24,731 nucleotides of DNA from assembly GCA_002068775.1 (NCBI GenBank), contig MWAX01000151.1, positions 1 through 24,731 of the forward strand, written 5' to 3'. Below the pieces are notes generated by a model. It saw only the letters and a list, made by a program, of their open reading frames with translations, was not told the DNA's origin and did not search any database. The stretch is from Actinobacteria bacterium ADurb.Bin346. GTDB taxonomy: Bacteria > Actinomycetota > Humimicrobiia > Humimicrobiales > Humimicrobiaceae. A program made the position numbers and the translations under genes. Shown one piece after another: positions 7,480-15,869 of the stretch (positions within the stretch are counted from its first letter, which is position 1; every line of letters begins with the position of its first letter).

Positions 7480-10400
7480 TTAATTGAATTCATTACATAA
7501 TCCGGCGCAGCTGCAATACCTGCATTCTTTACTGTCCCGCTCTTTATCAGTGTTGAAATCTCCCGCATTTATTTTATTAATGGCTGAAATTATCTGGTTA
7601 TTGAATTCATCTATTTCATTTCTGCTGAACTTATAAGAGTTTACAGCCCCGTTTTTCAGGAAAAACAGGCAGCATTGTATTTTACTGCAATCTGTATTAT
7701 ACATGCTTGACGTGCCTGAAGTGTAAGCTTTTAGCTGCTCAATATAATATTTATTTTCACTGGCGCTCTGCTCATCTGATGATTTATAATCAATAACTCT
7801 GAAATTGCCGTTATATAAAAAATCAAGCCTGTCTATTTTGCAGTTAAGAATAAATCCTGAAATGCTCCAGTAATATAATTGTTCAATTATCATTTTCTCA
7901 ATATCATTATTATTATAAAGCTCACTGTTTGTATAATTATCCACACAATTGACAATTAGGCTGTCTTCATCATCAGTCATTATCTTAGCCATTTTATCTG
8001 CCTGCAGAGCATGAGGTTTAATGGCAGCTGAAGCATAGTTGTCTTTGACGCGACTGCCGAATTTTTGCAGAGTCAGCAGCTCAATGTATTTGTGGATTTT
8101 TTCTCCAAGCTGCAAAGACTTTGATGAGGGCTCTGAAAGATTATAAACATACTTCCATTTGTATTTTTTCGGACATTTAATATATTCCAGCACTTCTGTC
8201 AGTGAAAAAAATTTTTTTTCACTGAAGTGCTTCCCCGCCCTGGTGTCTATCAGCCCGCTTTTCATCTTTTCAAATGCAGCTATATAGTCTGCCAGCCGGA
8301 TATCTTTTTTTAAAGCATGAATATCCAGACTTTCAATATTTTCAACTAAAAGCTTTTCTGATTTTTTAATCAGGCTATTGCTCAGCTGAAGCTTCTTATT
8401 TTCTTTTTCTTTTTCAGTTTTGATATCGCCTGCAAGCATATTTTTAACTTCAGCGGATTTTAATACTTCCTCAAGGAAAATAACCGGTTCCTTGCGTTTT
8501 CTTTCCTTAGTGTTTTTATACAGGTTTTCTTCATAATTGCTGTATGAAAGGTAAAGAAATTTTTTAGCCCTGCTGCATCCAACATAAAATATTCTTCTTT
8601 CCTCTTCAAGATATTGCCTTTTAAGCTCGTCATTAAATTTTTCCTTGCTTTTAAATTCAGGTTTTTTAGCGTAAAGGGCTCTGTCTTTGCGCAGTAATGA
8701 CGGTACCCTGAATTTTTTTCCTGATTGTCTTACAGTAAAGTTACTGCTCCAAAGCATAGGTAAAAATACAGCTTCAAACTCAAGACCTTTTGAAGCATGG
8801 ATTGTCATGACCTTCACAGAATCTGTATTCCCGTAGCCCGTGTTTTCAGGGTCTTCATCATCAGTTTTTGCTGCATCTTTTAAATAGTCAATAAAACTTT
8901 TTAAGCTGTTGCTTACATACTGTGTGTCAAAGTCTGAGCCCAGCCTCACCAAAGTCTCAACATTTTTAATCCTGGTTTTTAAGGACCTGTCAAAACCGGA
9001 CCTGAATTCATCTGCTAATCCGGAATGCTCATAAATGAGGCTTATCAGTTCTCCAAGTTTTAACAGCGCAGAGCGGCTTTTATAAAATCTGAGTTCGTCC
9101 AAAAACAAAAAAAGTCTGTTTTTTGCTTCTTCACTCAGATATGGATTTGTACTGCAGCCCATTATCTGGACAATAAGATTTTTTGCAGCAGCTTGCCTGT
9201 CACTCATGAAGCATGAGCCGGCATTATCATAATTTCTGAGAAAAAATATGTCTCTGTCTGAGATATTAAATCCTGCGGACTGAAGTATATTGATAATATG
9301 CATGACATTGTCAGAATTGTTAATGACCATCAGCCATGAAATAATAAATAAGATCTCGGGTTCATAATAAAATCCAGTGCTGCTTATAAGCTCATATCTG
9401 ATATTATATTTTTTAAGAGAAGCCGTTATCCGGCTGAATCTTTTTGTCCTTGAAAGTATTGCAATGTCTTTATCCCGGATCCCCTGTGCCTTAAGCTCAA
9501 TTATTTTCTTTGATATTGATTCTGCTTCTTCCTCAAGTGAGTCTGCTGTAAAAAGCGTTACCTCTGATTCTTTTCCCCTGAATTCTGAATACAGCACTTT
9601 AGCAAACCTTCCCTGATTTGCTCTTATTATTTTATCTATTACATTGATTATATTTTCGCCTGAGCGGAAATTTGTAGTGAGCAGATAGTCTTTTACACTT
9701 TCATCTGTAAATTCATCCCATTCATGGAAATTCAGTATGTTTTCAATACATGCGCCCCTGAATGAATATATTCCCTGGTCATCATCTCCAACAATCATCA
9801 TGCGGTTTACTCCCGGCTGATACAGCATAGCAATAAGCCTGCCCTGCGCAACATCTGTATCCTGGAATTCATCTATAAAAATATATTTATATTTTTTACT
9901 GTAATGCTCCCTGACAGGAGGTTTTTCAATGAATAGCCTGTATGGAAGGAACACGTGGTCATGATAATCTACAAGATTATTTTCATTCTTGATCTGCTCG
10001 TATTGCTCATAAACATTACACAGGTCCGCCTGGTAATCTGCGATTACTTCCTCTTCATTTTTTAAGGCCAGGCTTTTAAAACCGGCCAGCAGGTTTTCTG
10101 ATGAATTTATATATTCTCTCAACTGGACAGGGGTAATAAGATTGTTTTTAAGATCCCAGATGTATTTAAGTATATTATCTATAAAAATTCTTCTGTCCTT
10201 ACCGGCTTTCACAGTTTTAAAATCCGTTTTCCTGACAACTTCATATATGATTTGCCAGGATTTTGGGATATTTATAAGGTTATAATCTTTTCCAAGTCCA
10301 AGTAAAAAACTGTTCTCGGAAATTATATGATTGCCAAAAGAGTTAAAAGTAAAAATATTTATCTCATTAAAATCAATTTTATTTTTTAGACGCTCTTTTA

Positions 10401-10629
10401 ACTTTATGCGCATATTTTCTGCAGCATTCCTTGAAAAAGTAATGGCAAGCACCTCCTCCGGCAGGCACAGCTTTTCCTTGAGAATTTCTGCAATGCTGCT
10501 GGTGAGCACAAATGTCTTGCCGGATCCGGCGCAGGCAATCACCCTTTTCACATTGTCGCGGCCTGAAATTATTTCAGATTGCTGTTTTGTGATTTTTATT
10601 TGTTTTTTTACATTATTTCTTACTGTCAT
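7480..10629 (-). CDS. adnB: AdnB-like UvrD-family helicase with C-terminal RecB-type nuclease
   Basis: A 1049-residue SF1A helicase-nuclease, predicted second subunit of a break-resection heterodimer. Canonical motor motifs are present: Walker A ACAGSGKT (32-39), Walker B DEFQDT (253-258), motif III GDDDQGIYSFRGA (281-293), motif IV TTNFRSGENI, motif V TIHASKGLEF and motif VI EERRIFYVGCSRA. The last ~240 residues are a PD-(D/E)XK nuclease with an IDRLDF...VIDYKSS catalytic core and YIEQLKAY. A 4Fe-4S cluster is likely, from an early KCPKKYK cysteine plus Cys1036, 1039 and 1045 at the C-terminus. It starts 32 bases after the adnA-like stop, so it is co-transcribed; no clear ribosome site is seen. 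I assign AdnB rather than AddA because its partner also has full motor and nuclease motifs. Gene order and canonical motifs favour the lead-motor subunit. Confidence 0.75.
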   Translation of the reverse strand: MTVRNNVKKQIKITKQQSEIISGRDNVKRVIACAGSGKTFVLTSSIAEILKEKLCLPEEVLAITFSRNAAENMRIKLKERLKNKIDFNEINIFTFNSFGNHIISENSFLLGLGKDYNLINIPKSWQIIYEVVRKTDFKTVKAGKDRRIFIDNILKYIWDLKNNLITPVQLREYINSSENLLAGFKSLALKNEEEVIADYQADLCNVYEQYEQIKNENNLVDYHDHVFLPYRLFIEKPPVREHYSKKYKYIFIDEFQDTDVAQGRLIAMLYQPGVNRMMIVGDDDQGIYSFRGACIENILNFHEWDEFTDESVKDYLLTTNFRSGENIINVIDKIIRANQGRFAKVLYSEFRGKESEVTLFTADSLEEEAESISKKIIELKAQGIRDKDIAILSRTKRFSRITASLKKYNIRYELISSTGFYYEPEILFIISWLMVINNSDNVMHIINILQSAGFNISDRDIFFLRNYDNAGSCFMSDRQAAAKNLIVQIMGCSTNPYLSEEAKNRLFLFLDELRFYKSRSALLKLGELISLIYEHSGLADEFRSGFDRSLKTRIKNVETLVRLGSDFDTQYVSNSLKSFIDYLKDAAKTDDEDPENTGYGNTDSVKVMTIHASKGLEFEAVFLPMLWSSNFTVRQSGKKFRVPSLLRKDRALYAKKPEFKSKEKFNDELKRQYLEEERRIFYVGCSRAKKFLYLSYSNYEENLYKNTKERKRKEPVIFLEEVLKSAEVKNMLAGDIKTEKEKENKKLQLSNSLIKKSEKLLVENIESLDIHALKKDIRLADYIAAFEKMKSGLIDTRAGKHFSEKKFFSLTEVLEYIKCPKKYKWKYVYNLSEPSSKSLQLGEKIHKYIELLTLQKFGSRVKDNYASAAIKPHALQADKMAKIMTDDEDSLIVNCVDNYTNSELYNNNDIEKMIIEQLYYWSISGFILNCKIDRLDFLYNGNFRVIDYKSSDEQSASENKYYIEQLKAYTSGTSSMYNTDCSKIQCCLFFLKNGAVNSYKFSRNEIDEFNNQIISAINKINAGDFNTDKERDSKECRYCSCAGLCNEFN

Positions 10630-10661
10630 TTAAATCTCTGGAGCATAATATAAAACATCAA

Positions 10662-13600
10662 TTACCTGTCCCGGGCTTCGGTTCCGGCATTCCGGCACAT
10701 TATCTTCATTTGACAATCTCTGCAGGCATAGCTTTCCGGAGGCAATGGCTCAAAAGACTCTTTTTTTATATTTGATATAACTTCATCCAGCCTGGCAAGA
10801 ATATCGTCCGGATCATAAAAGTCTTCTGGCAATTCATTTTCCTGCTTTTTTTCATCGCCAAGAAAAACATATTTAAGAAGAAATTCTTTTCTTCTTATTT
10901 CTTCAAAGTCGCTGCAAAGATCTGCAGCTGCTCTGTAAATTCTTAATTGCATTTCATTCTCTTCATCAAGAATATGGTAATTTCTGGAACCTGATTTAAA
11001 ATCTATAAGCTCAATTTTTCCATCACGGCGGAATACCATGAGGTCTATACGGCCGGTTATTTTATTTTCACCGGCATTAAAACTAAATGGCCTCTCAACA
11101 CATACCCTGATGGAATCTTCCATGATATTTTCCAGTCTGCCGTAATATCTGTTAAAATCCGAGAGTGCTTTTTGCAGCAGCTGGTCTTTCAGGTAGCTGA
11201 ATTCCAGATCATTATGCTCGAGGTTTTCAAAAGTATTGATTATTATCTGATTGAGTTTCTCCCGGGAAGGTTTTCCGGTCTCATCCTTAAAAAAATTTTT
11301 CAATATTTCATGATATGCATTACCAATTACAAGCGCAAGACCAGAGTCATCTCTTATATTATAAAAATAGTTTATTTTATATTTGAAAGGACACTCAATG
11401 TAGTTGCTGATTGCGCTGTAGGAAAAGCTCCTGTCGGAAGTTTTAAATGGATTGGATTCATTTAATGTAGCTTTGACATTGCTCCACCATTTGTCGGGAG
11501 GATATATTATTTTAAGATATGCCAGTTCCTTAAGTAACCTGCTGACAGAAGAATTCCCTGAAGATATCAGCCTTATATGCTTAGCAAGAGCCTTTTTTCT
11601 TTCAAGCCACCTGTTTTTTACAGACATTGTGTCTAAGCTCTCCGAAAAACTGCCGTGAGCTGTCTCCGAAAAACTGCCGTGAGCTGTCAAATTTATGAGT
11701 TTTTTGGCAGCAAAACCCTGTTTTTTTCTTTTTGTCTTTTTTAGAAAACTGCTGTAAATATCCTGCAGCTCCTGAAAAAAAAGTGATTTCGCAGTTGCTT
11801 TGCTGGAAGTCACGGTTAGATATTTTACAGCCCTTGTCATCCCATTATAGAGCAGCCTTCGCTCATTCTCCATATGCCGGTGTTTTAAAAGTTCTTCCCT
11901 TAATATTTTTTTATCAAGAAAGTAACTGAAAAGCTGCATGTCATAAAGCTGGGTCATGCCAAATTTTGATGGCAGATAATCCTCATTAATAAAGGGCATG
12001 AAAACGCAATCAAATTCAAGACCTTTGCACTGATGATAGCTTAATATATTTATATAGCCGGGTTTTATGAAATCTTTTGTGCTTTGCTCTATTTCTTCAA
12101 GAAAGCTGTTATCAATAGCATCTTCGAGATATTGAAGGTAATCTCCAATCGAATTAGAGCCGGGGTTGCTTTCCGAAAAATCTTCCACGGTCCTAATAAA
12201 ATCTCCGAGTATTATCGCTGCATTTTCTTTTTTCCGCTCATCGCTGTGAGAGTCATTAAAAATATTTTTGATGACACCTATTTCACTGTCGTGTACCAGG
12301 CAGCTTAAAAATTCGAGGACATTTAAATCAGCAAGTTTTAAATATCTGTCAATTGCTCCGGCAAATACTTGCAGTCCCTGATTGTCTGCCGGTTTAAAAA
12401 CTTCAGCCAGGGTGCCTGCTTTACAAATACTTATATTGTCCTGTCCTTTTAATAATTTTTCTTCATCTATATTTTCTTTAAAAAACATTTCAACATTTAT
12501 CGGGTCCAGGCCTGAAAAAGATGAAAACAAAATTGACTGGAAAAGCTTTTCAATATTATTTTCAACAGGATTTCCGGCAGCATTACTTCTTTTACCGAGG
12601 AGATCTATAAGCCTCATAAAATCCAGTATGTACTTAACATGCGGGTTATCAAGCAGTGACCTTGAGCTGCGCATCAAATAATCAATCCTGTTATCAGTAA
12701 GCAGTTTTGTAAGAAGGTTTGATTTATAGTCGCTTCCCTTAACTATTATACAAATCTTCTCGGGTTTTATGTTTTTAATCAATATGTGCTTTTTGATAAT
12801 GTCGCAAATATAGTTAATCTCTTCGAGGGTATTTTTAAACTCTTTTAATGTTAAACTCTCATTGAGGGGGCCTTCACTGGATATGCTTTTTGCAGTTTTT
12901 AATATTCTTTCTTTATTCCTGCTTATAAATCCTTCTGAAACTTTGTTGATGGCATGGGCGCTTCGGTAATTTTTCTTTAAAAATAAAATATTGCCCACAG
13001 ATGTTTTTCTGTTCAAATGCTGTTTCTGGAGTCTGTAAAATACTTCATTGAAATTATTGAGCATTGAGCCTCTGAAAGCATATGTGCACTCATCATCATT
13101 TCCAAAAAAAATACGGTTTTTCACTTTCAGATTTTTCACTATTTCATATTGCGCTTTATTTGTTTCCTGAAATTCGTCTGCCACCAGTATATCAAAAGCA
13201 TGATCATAGAATTGTTTCAAATTTTTACTGGTTTTCAAAATTGAAACGCTATCCTCCAGCAGTCTTCCATAATCATAAATATCTCTTTTTACCAGCTCTT
13301 TTTTATATTTTCTGAAAATACCGGTTATTTCAGACAAAAGCTCGCCTGCAAATGGATAGAGGCCTGCTGCAAGAGCATCCGGCTCAATAAGATTTTCCTG
13401 CGCTCTGAGGATGAAATCAAACACTTCCTGGATAAAGCTCCTGGCAACAAATTTATTGGTATTCATATATTTATAAGCAGCAGGATAATCTTTTTTGACA
13501 TTATCTTCTAAAAGAAGGTCTTTTAATAACTTCCACTGCTGGGGTGCGGTTAATATTTTAAGCTTGTCGATTTTTCCGGTAAAATTGCCGGAAATAAATT

Positions 13601-13889
13601 CAACAAATCTTTTACGCTCTATCAGTTCAGCACAAAAAGAGAAAAAAGTAGTTATACGGATCTCGCAAATGCTTCTGCCTGCTGATTCAGCAGTCTTTTC
13701 CCTGAGTATTTTTGCCCAACGCCGGTTAAAGCAGAAAACAACTATTCTGGATGTATTATAATCATTCTTCCTGATGAAATATTCTATTAAATCAAGCATG
13801 ATCCTGGTCTTGCCTGTTCCGGGAGGTCCGGTTACCAGGAAATCACCTTTCCCTGAATCAAGATATTTTTTAATGACCGGGTGCAGCAT
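10662..13889 (-). CDS. adnA: AdnA-like UvrD-family helicase with C-terminal RecB-type nuclease
   Basis: A 1075-residue partner of the downstream AdnB-like gene. Motor motifs: Walker A GPPGTGKT (21-28), DEFQETN (238-244), motif III GNDDECTYAFRGS (263-275), KKNYRSAHAI, motif V SYHQCKGLEF and motif VI ENERRLLYNGMTRA. Two positions depart from the UvrD consensus: Glu replaces the motif III Gln, and Cys replaces Ser/Ala before the motif V Lys. This may mean a weaker motor. The nuclease domain has GRIDLM...LIDFKSGS, QLRIYRAAA and an Fe-S cysteine set (ECPFKYK plus Cys1056, 1059, 1065). A 24-bp perfect tandem duplication encodes a doubled TAHGSFSE in the linker between motor and nuclease. No ribosome site precedes the ATG, which is 34 bases after the tRNA 3' end. 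AddB is less likely because AddB lacks most helicase motifs. Confidence 0.75.
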   Translation of the reverse strand: MLHPVIKKYLDSGKGDFLVTGPPGTGKTRIMLDLIEYFIRKNDYNTSRIVVFCFNRRWAKILREKTAESAGRSICEIRITTFFSFCAELIERKRFVEFISGNFTGKIDKLKILTAPQQWKLLKDLLLEDNVKKDYPAAYKYMNTNKFVARSFIQEVFDFILRAQENLIEPDALAAGLYPFAGELLSEITGIFRKYKKELVKRDIYDYGRLLEDSVSILKTSKNLKQFYDHAFDILVADEFQETNKAQYEIVKNLKVKNRIFFGNDDECTYAFRGSMLNNFNEVFYRLQKQHLNRKTSVGNILFLKKNYRSAHAINKVSEGFISRNKERILKTAKSISSEGPLNESLTLKEFKNTLEEINYICDIIKKHILIKNIKPEKICIIVKGSDYKSNLLTKLLTDNRIDYLMRSSRSLLDNPHVKYILDFMRLIDLLGKRSNAAGNPVENNIEKLFQSILFSSFSGLDPINVEMFFKENIDEEKLLKGQDNISICKAGTLAEVFKPADNQGLQVFAGAIDRYLKLADLNVLEFLSCLVHDSEIGVIKNIFNDSHSDERKKENAAIILGDFIRTVEDFSESNPGSNSIGDYLQYLEDAIDNSFLEEIEQSTKDFIKPGYINILSYHQCKGLEFDCVFMPFINEDYLPSKFGMTQLYDMQLFSYFLDKKILREELLKHRHMENERRLLYNGMTRAVKYLTVTSSKATAKSLFFQELQDIYSSFLKKTKRKKQGFAAKKLINLTAHGSFSETAHGSFSESLDTMSVKNRWLERKKALAKHIRLISSGNSSVSRLLKELAYLKIIYPPDKWWSNVKATLNESNPFKTSDRSFSYSAISNYIECPFKYKINYFYNIRDDSGLALVIGNAYHEILKNFFKDETGKPSREKLNQIIINTFENLEHNDLEFSYLKDQLLQKALSDFNRYYGRLENIMEDSIRVCVERPFSFNAGENKITGRIDLMVFRRDGKIELIDFKSGSRNYHILDEENEMQLRIYRAAADLCSDFEEIRRKEFLLKYVFLGDEKKQENELPEDFYDPDDILARLDEVISNIKKESFEPLPPESYACRDCQMKIMCRNAGTEARDR
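11640..11687 (-). repeat. 24-bp perfect tandem duplication inside the adnA-like gene
   Basis: Two identical 24-base units (11640-11663 and 11664-11687) abut without any mismatch. They are in frame and add eight residues (TAHGSFSE twice) in the linker between the helicase and nuclease domains. Perfect identity implies a recent duplication or a slippage-prone site. Confidence 0.95.
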
Positions 13890-13923
13890 CTTATTATTAA
13901 CTAAAGATAACTGATTTAATAAA

Positions 13924-13997
13924 TGGAGCGGGGTACGGGAATCGAACCCGCCTTTTAAGCTTGGGAAGCTTATGTACTGCCAATGTACTAACCCCGC
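13924..13997 (-). tRNA. glyU: tRNA-Gly (anticodon CCC)
   Basis: A 74-base cloverleaf with encoded CCA. The acceptor arms GCGGGGT/ACCCCGC pair fully. The anticodon stem TAAGC/GCTTA encloses TTCCCAA, giving anticodon CCC, which reads GGG codons. The T-arm GCGGG-TTCGATT-CCCGT is standard with one G-U pair, and the discriminator base is U as in bacterial tRNA-Gly. The anticodon arm closely resembles that of E. coli glyU. It starts 5 bases after the amaP stop and ends 34 bases before the adnA-like ATG, all on the same strand, so it is probably cut out of a longer transcript. Confidence 0.96.
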
Positions 13998-14002
13998 ATT
14001 TT

Positions 14003-14791
14003 TTAAGAGATATTGCCGGAATCGTCGCTTTCGTTTATCTCGTCGTCATTGTCTTCAATATTAATTGCATTGCTTTCTGTGCCCGGACCCGTGTTTGAAG
14101 CCGCCGTTTTCTCTCCATACTGTTCCTGCACTTTTGTATTTTCCGGATGCGGCTGCTGTGCGGGCTGAGCCCTGTCCTGAAGCACCTTCTGGTCCTCCAC
14201 ATATTGGATTACAGGAGAAGCAGCGCTTTTATCGGCAGCGCCGAAAGGACGGGATGGAGCTTTTTCATCCGGCACAAGATTTGTTATTGTCAGCCTGGTA
14301 TCAACCACCTTAACATTGAGACGATTAAGTGAAACATCCCGGGCTATTTTGATTATTTCAGTCATTTTTTCAGGGATATTTGCTTTCTGGCTCATTTCTA
14401 CATTCATTTCTATTATTATGCCACCTGATTTCTGGCTTATATCAATGCCCAGGCTCTTTATCCCTTCCACTTTAAGGACTGCGTCTTTGACCTGATGCGC
14501 AATTGTGTCTATGGTAATCATTGCAGTGCCTGATTCTACATTGTAAACCTTTGCTATCCTGGTTTTCCTTCTGTAAAATTCCAGCAGCAGCAGTAATATA
14601 CAGACAACTATCACAAAAAGCAAAGCCAGAGTGGAGATATAAGGACTTATATTTATGCCCGGATTAAAAATTTTGTGCGCAATATCTGACCACTTAAAAA
14701 AGCCTGCAAATTCATTGACAATTGACAGAGAAGAAATGATTATAAAAAATAACAGCAATATTATCAGTATAATTTTGTTAAAAACATTCAT
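14003..14791 (-). CDS. amaP: AmaP-like alkaline-shock membrane anchor protein
   Basis: A 262-residue membrane protein. Two N-terminal transmembrane helices (about 5-25 and 52-73) are followed by an Asp23/Gls24-like alpha/beta domain (about 80-175) with the internal pattern of ITIDTIAHQVKDAVLKVEGI. The C-terminal ~85 residues are polar and end in an acidic, Asp/Glu/Asn-rich tail. In staphylococci AmaP anchors Asp23 to the membrane under cell-envelope stress, but no asp23 homologue is in this window. I chose ATG 14791 because AAAGGTGA lies 4 bases upstream; a GTG at 14800 overlaps that site. The gene leads the tRNA-adn unit. Confidence 0.75.
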   Translation of the reverse strand: MNVFNKIILIILLLFFIIISSLSIVNEFAGFFKWSDIAHKIFNPGINISPYISTLALLFVIVVCILLLLLEFYRRKTRIAKVYNVESGTAMITIDTIAHQVKDAVLKVEGIKSLGIDISQKSGGIIIEMNVEMSQKANIPEKMTEIIKIARDVSLNRLNVKVVDTRLTITNLVPDEKAPSRPFGAADKSAASPVIQYVEDQKVLQDRAQPAQQPHPENTKVQEQYGEKTAASNTGPGTESNAINIEDNDDEINESDDSGNIS

Positions 14792-14862
14792 GGGTATCAC
14801 CTTTCAGATTATTTTTTATTTTCCTGATGCCCTTTTCTAATGTCAGGCTCTTTCTTTAGAAT

Positions 14863-14868
14863 ATTATA
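14863..14868 (-). promoter_or_regulatory. Putative -10 element for amaP
   Basis: A perfect TATAAT read on the minus strand lies about 70 bases upstream of the amaP ATG in the divergent gap with the kinase gene. No good -35 is seen at 16-18 bases. A CCTGA/TCAGG inverted repeat (14823-14847) lies within the predicted leader. Confidence 0.35.
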
Positions 14869-14949
14869 ACCAAATTGCAAAATCAATAAAGCCTGATTAA
14901 ACAATTATTTTATTTTATTTTATTAAAAAAACTTATAAAATTATTAATC

Positions 14950-15828
14950 ATGAAAAACCTTGTAATATTAAATCCTGCATCACGGAACGGTAAGGCTCTT
15001 GAGCTGAAAGAGAAACTTGAAGAGATACTCGTAAGCGCCGGACTGGACTATGTCCTGCATATAAGTAAAAGCGCAGAAGATATAAGAGAAATCATCAGTA
15101 AAAATATTGATGTTTTTGACAATTTTATTTCCTGCGGAGGTGACGGAACAGTGCACAATATTGCAAATTGTCTTGCAGGCACCGGTAAAAACCTCGGGTG
15201 CATACCTCTAGGTTCCGGCAATGACATTGCACGAAATCTAGGCATCCCGCTTGAAATTGATAAGGCAGCAGCAATAATAAATGACGGAAATACAAGGAAG
15301 CTGGATATGGGAATGATAAATGGCAAATATTATTACCTTGCAGTGTCTGGCGCTGGTTTTGATTCTGCAGTAACCGATCTTGCCAATAATACCAGGCTCC
15401 CTCTTAAAGGAACGTCAAAATACACTTATGCAGTCTACAGGACACTTATAACATTTCGGTCCAAAAAATTTTTTATAAAATTTGACGGACAGGAAAAAAC
15501 CGCCAATGCAATGTTCGTGGTTGTCGGCAATATGAGCAGTTATGGAGGCGGTATGAAGATTGTTCCGGAAGCAGACCCCGAAGATGGCATTTTTGATGTT
15601 TGCATCATAAATCGTATGAGCAAAATGTACTTCGTAAAAGTTTTCCCATCAGTCTTTGAAGGAAAGCACACAAGCGACCCTTTTGTTGATTATTTCAAAG
15701 CAAGCGAAGTTGAGATTGACAGTGAGTACAATTTCAGTGTTTTTGCTGATGGTGAATATATCTGTAAGCTGCCAGCAAAATTTGAAATGGCTAAAAAAGC
15801 AATAAGCTTCATAGCACCCAAAAAATAA
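14950..15828 (+). CDS. Diacylglycerol kinase family lipid kinase (DagK/YegS-like)
   Basis: A 292-residue soluble lipid kinase of the DAGK catalytic family, which phosphorylates diacylglycerol or a related lipid at the membrane face. It shows the N-terminal NPASRNGK loop (8-15), the nucleotide-binding GGDGTVHN (63-70), the GSGNDIARNLG motif (88-98) and the LDMG...GAGFDSAV segment of the second domain. Length is typical (~290-310). It could be DgkB-like, recycling diacylglycerol from phosphoglycerol transfer, or YegS-like with unknown lipid preference; sequence alone does not decide. No ribosome site is visible before the ATG, and TATAAA lies about 10 bases upstream, so a leaderless transcript is possible. 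It ends convergently with the binding-protein gene. Confidence 0.88.
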   Translation: MKNLVILNPASRNGKALELKEKLEEILVSAGLDYVLHISKSAEDIREIISKNIDVFDNFISCGGDGTVHNIANCLAGTGKNLGCIPLGSGNDIARNLGIPLEIDKAAAIINDGNTRKLDMGMINGKYYYLAVSGAGFDSAVTDLANNTRLPLKGTSKYTYAVYRTLITFRSKKFFIKFDGQEKTANAMFVVVGNMSSYGGGMKIVPEADPEDGIFDVCIINRMSKMYFVKVFPSVFEGKHTSDPFVDYFKASEVEIDSEYNFSVFADGEYICKLPAKFEMAKKAISFIAPKK

Positions 15829-15869
15829 GCTTATTGCTGCAGCGGCTGCAGCCGGCACAGGCTTATTTT
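15822..15869. terminator. Bidirectional hairpin between convergent genes
   Basis: The outer arms AAAATAAGC (15822-15830) and GCTTATTTT (15861-15869) pair over 9 bp. Inside lies the self-complementary CTGCAGCGGCTGCAG (15836-15850). The A-run and T-run at the ends suit termination in both directions. The arms overlap the stop codons of both the kinase gene and the binding-protein gene. Confidence 0.6.

Noticed and set aside
7480..13889. AddAB identity for the helicase pair
   Set aside because: AddB-type proteins lack most helicase motifs, while both proteins here show a full set plus a nuclease, so AdnAB fits better. Not excluded without a profile search.
97..15850. TGCAGCGGCTGCAG shared by 97-110 and the hairpin at 15836-15850
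   Set aside because: Only two copies of a short GC-rich palindrome with unrelated surroundings; chance is the simpler reading.
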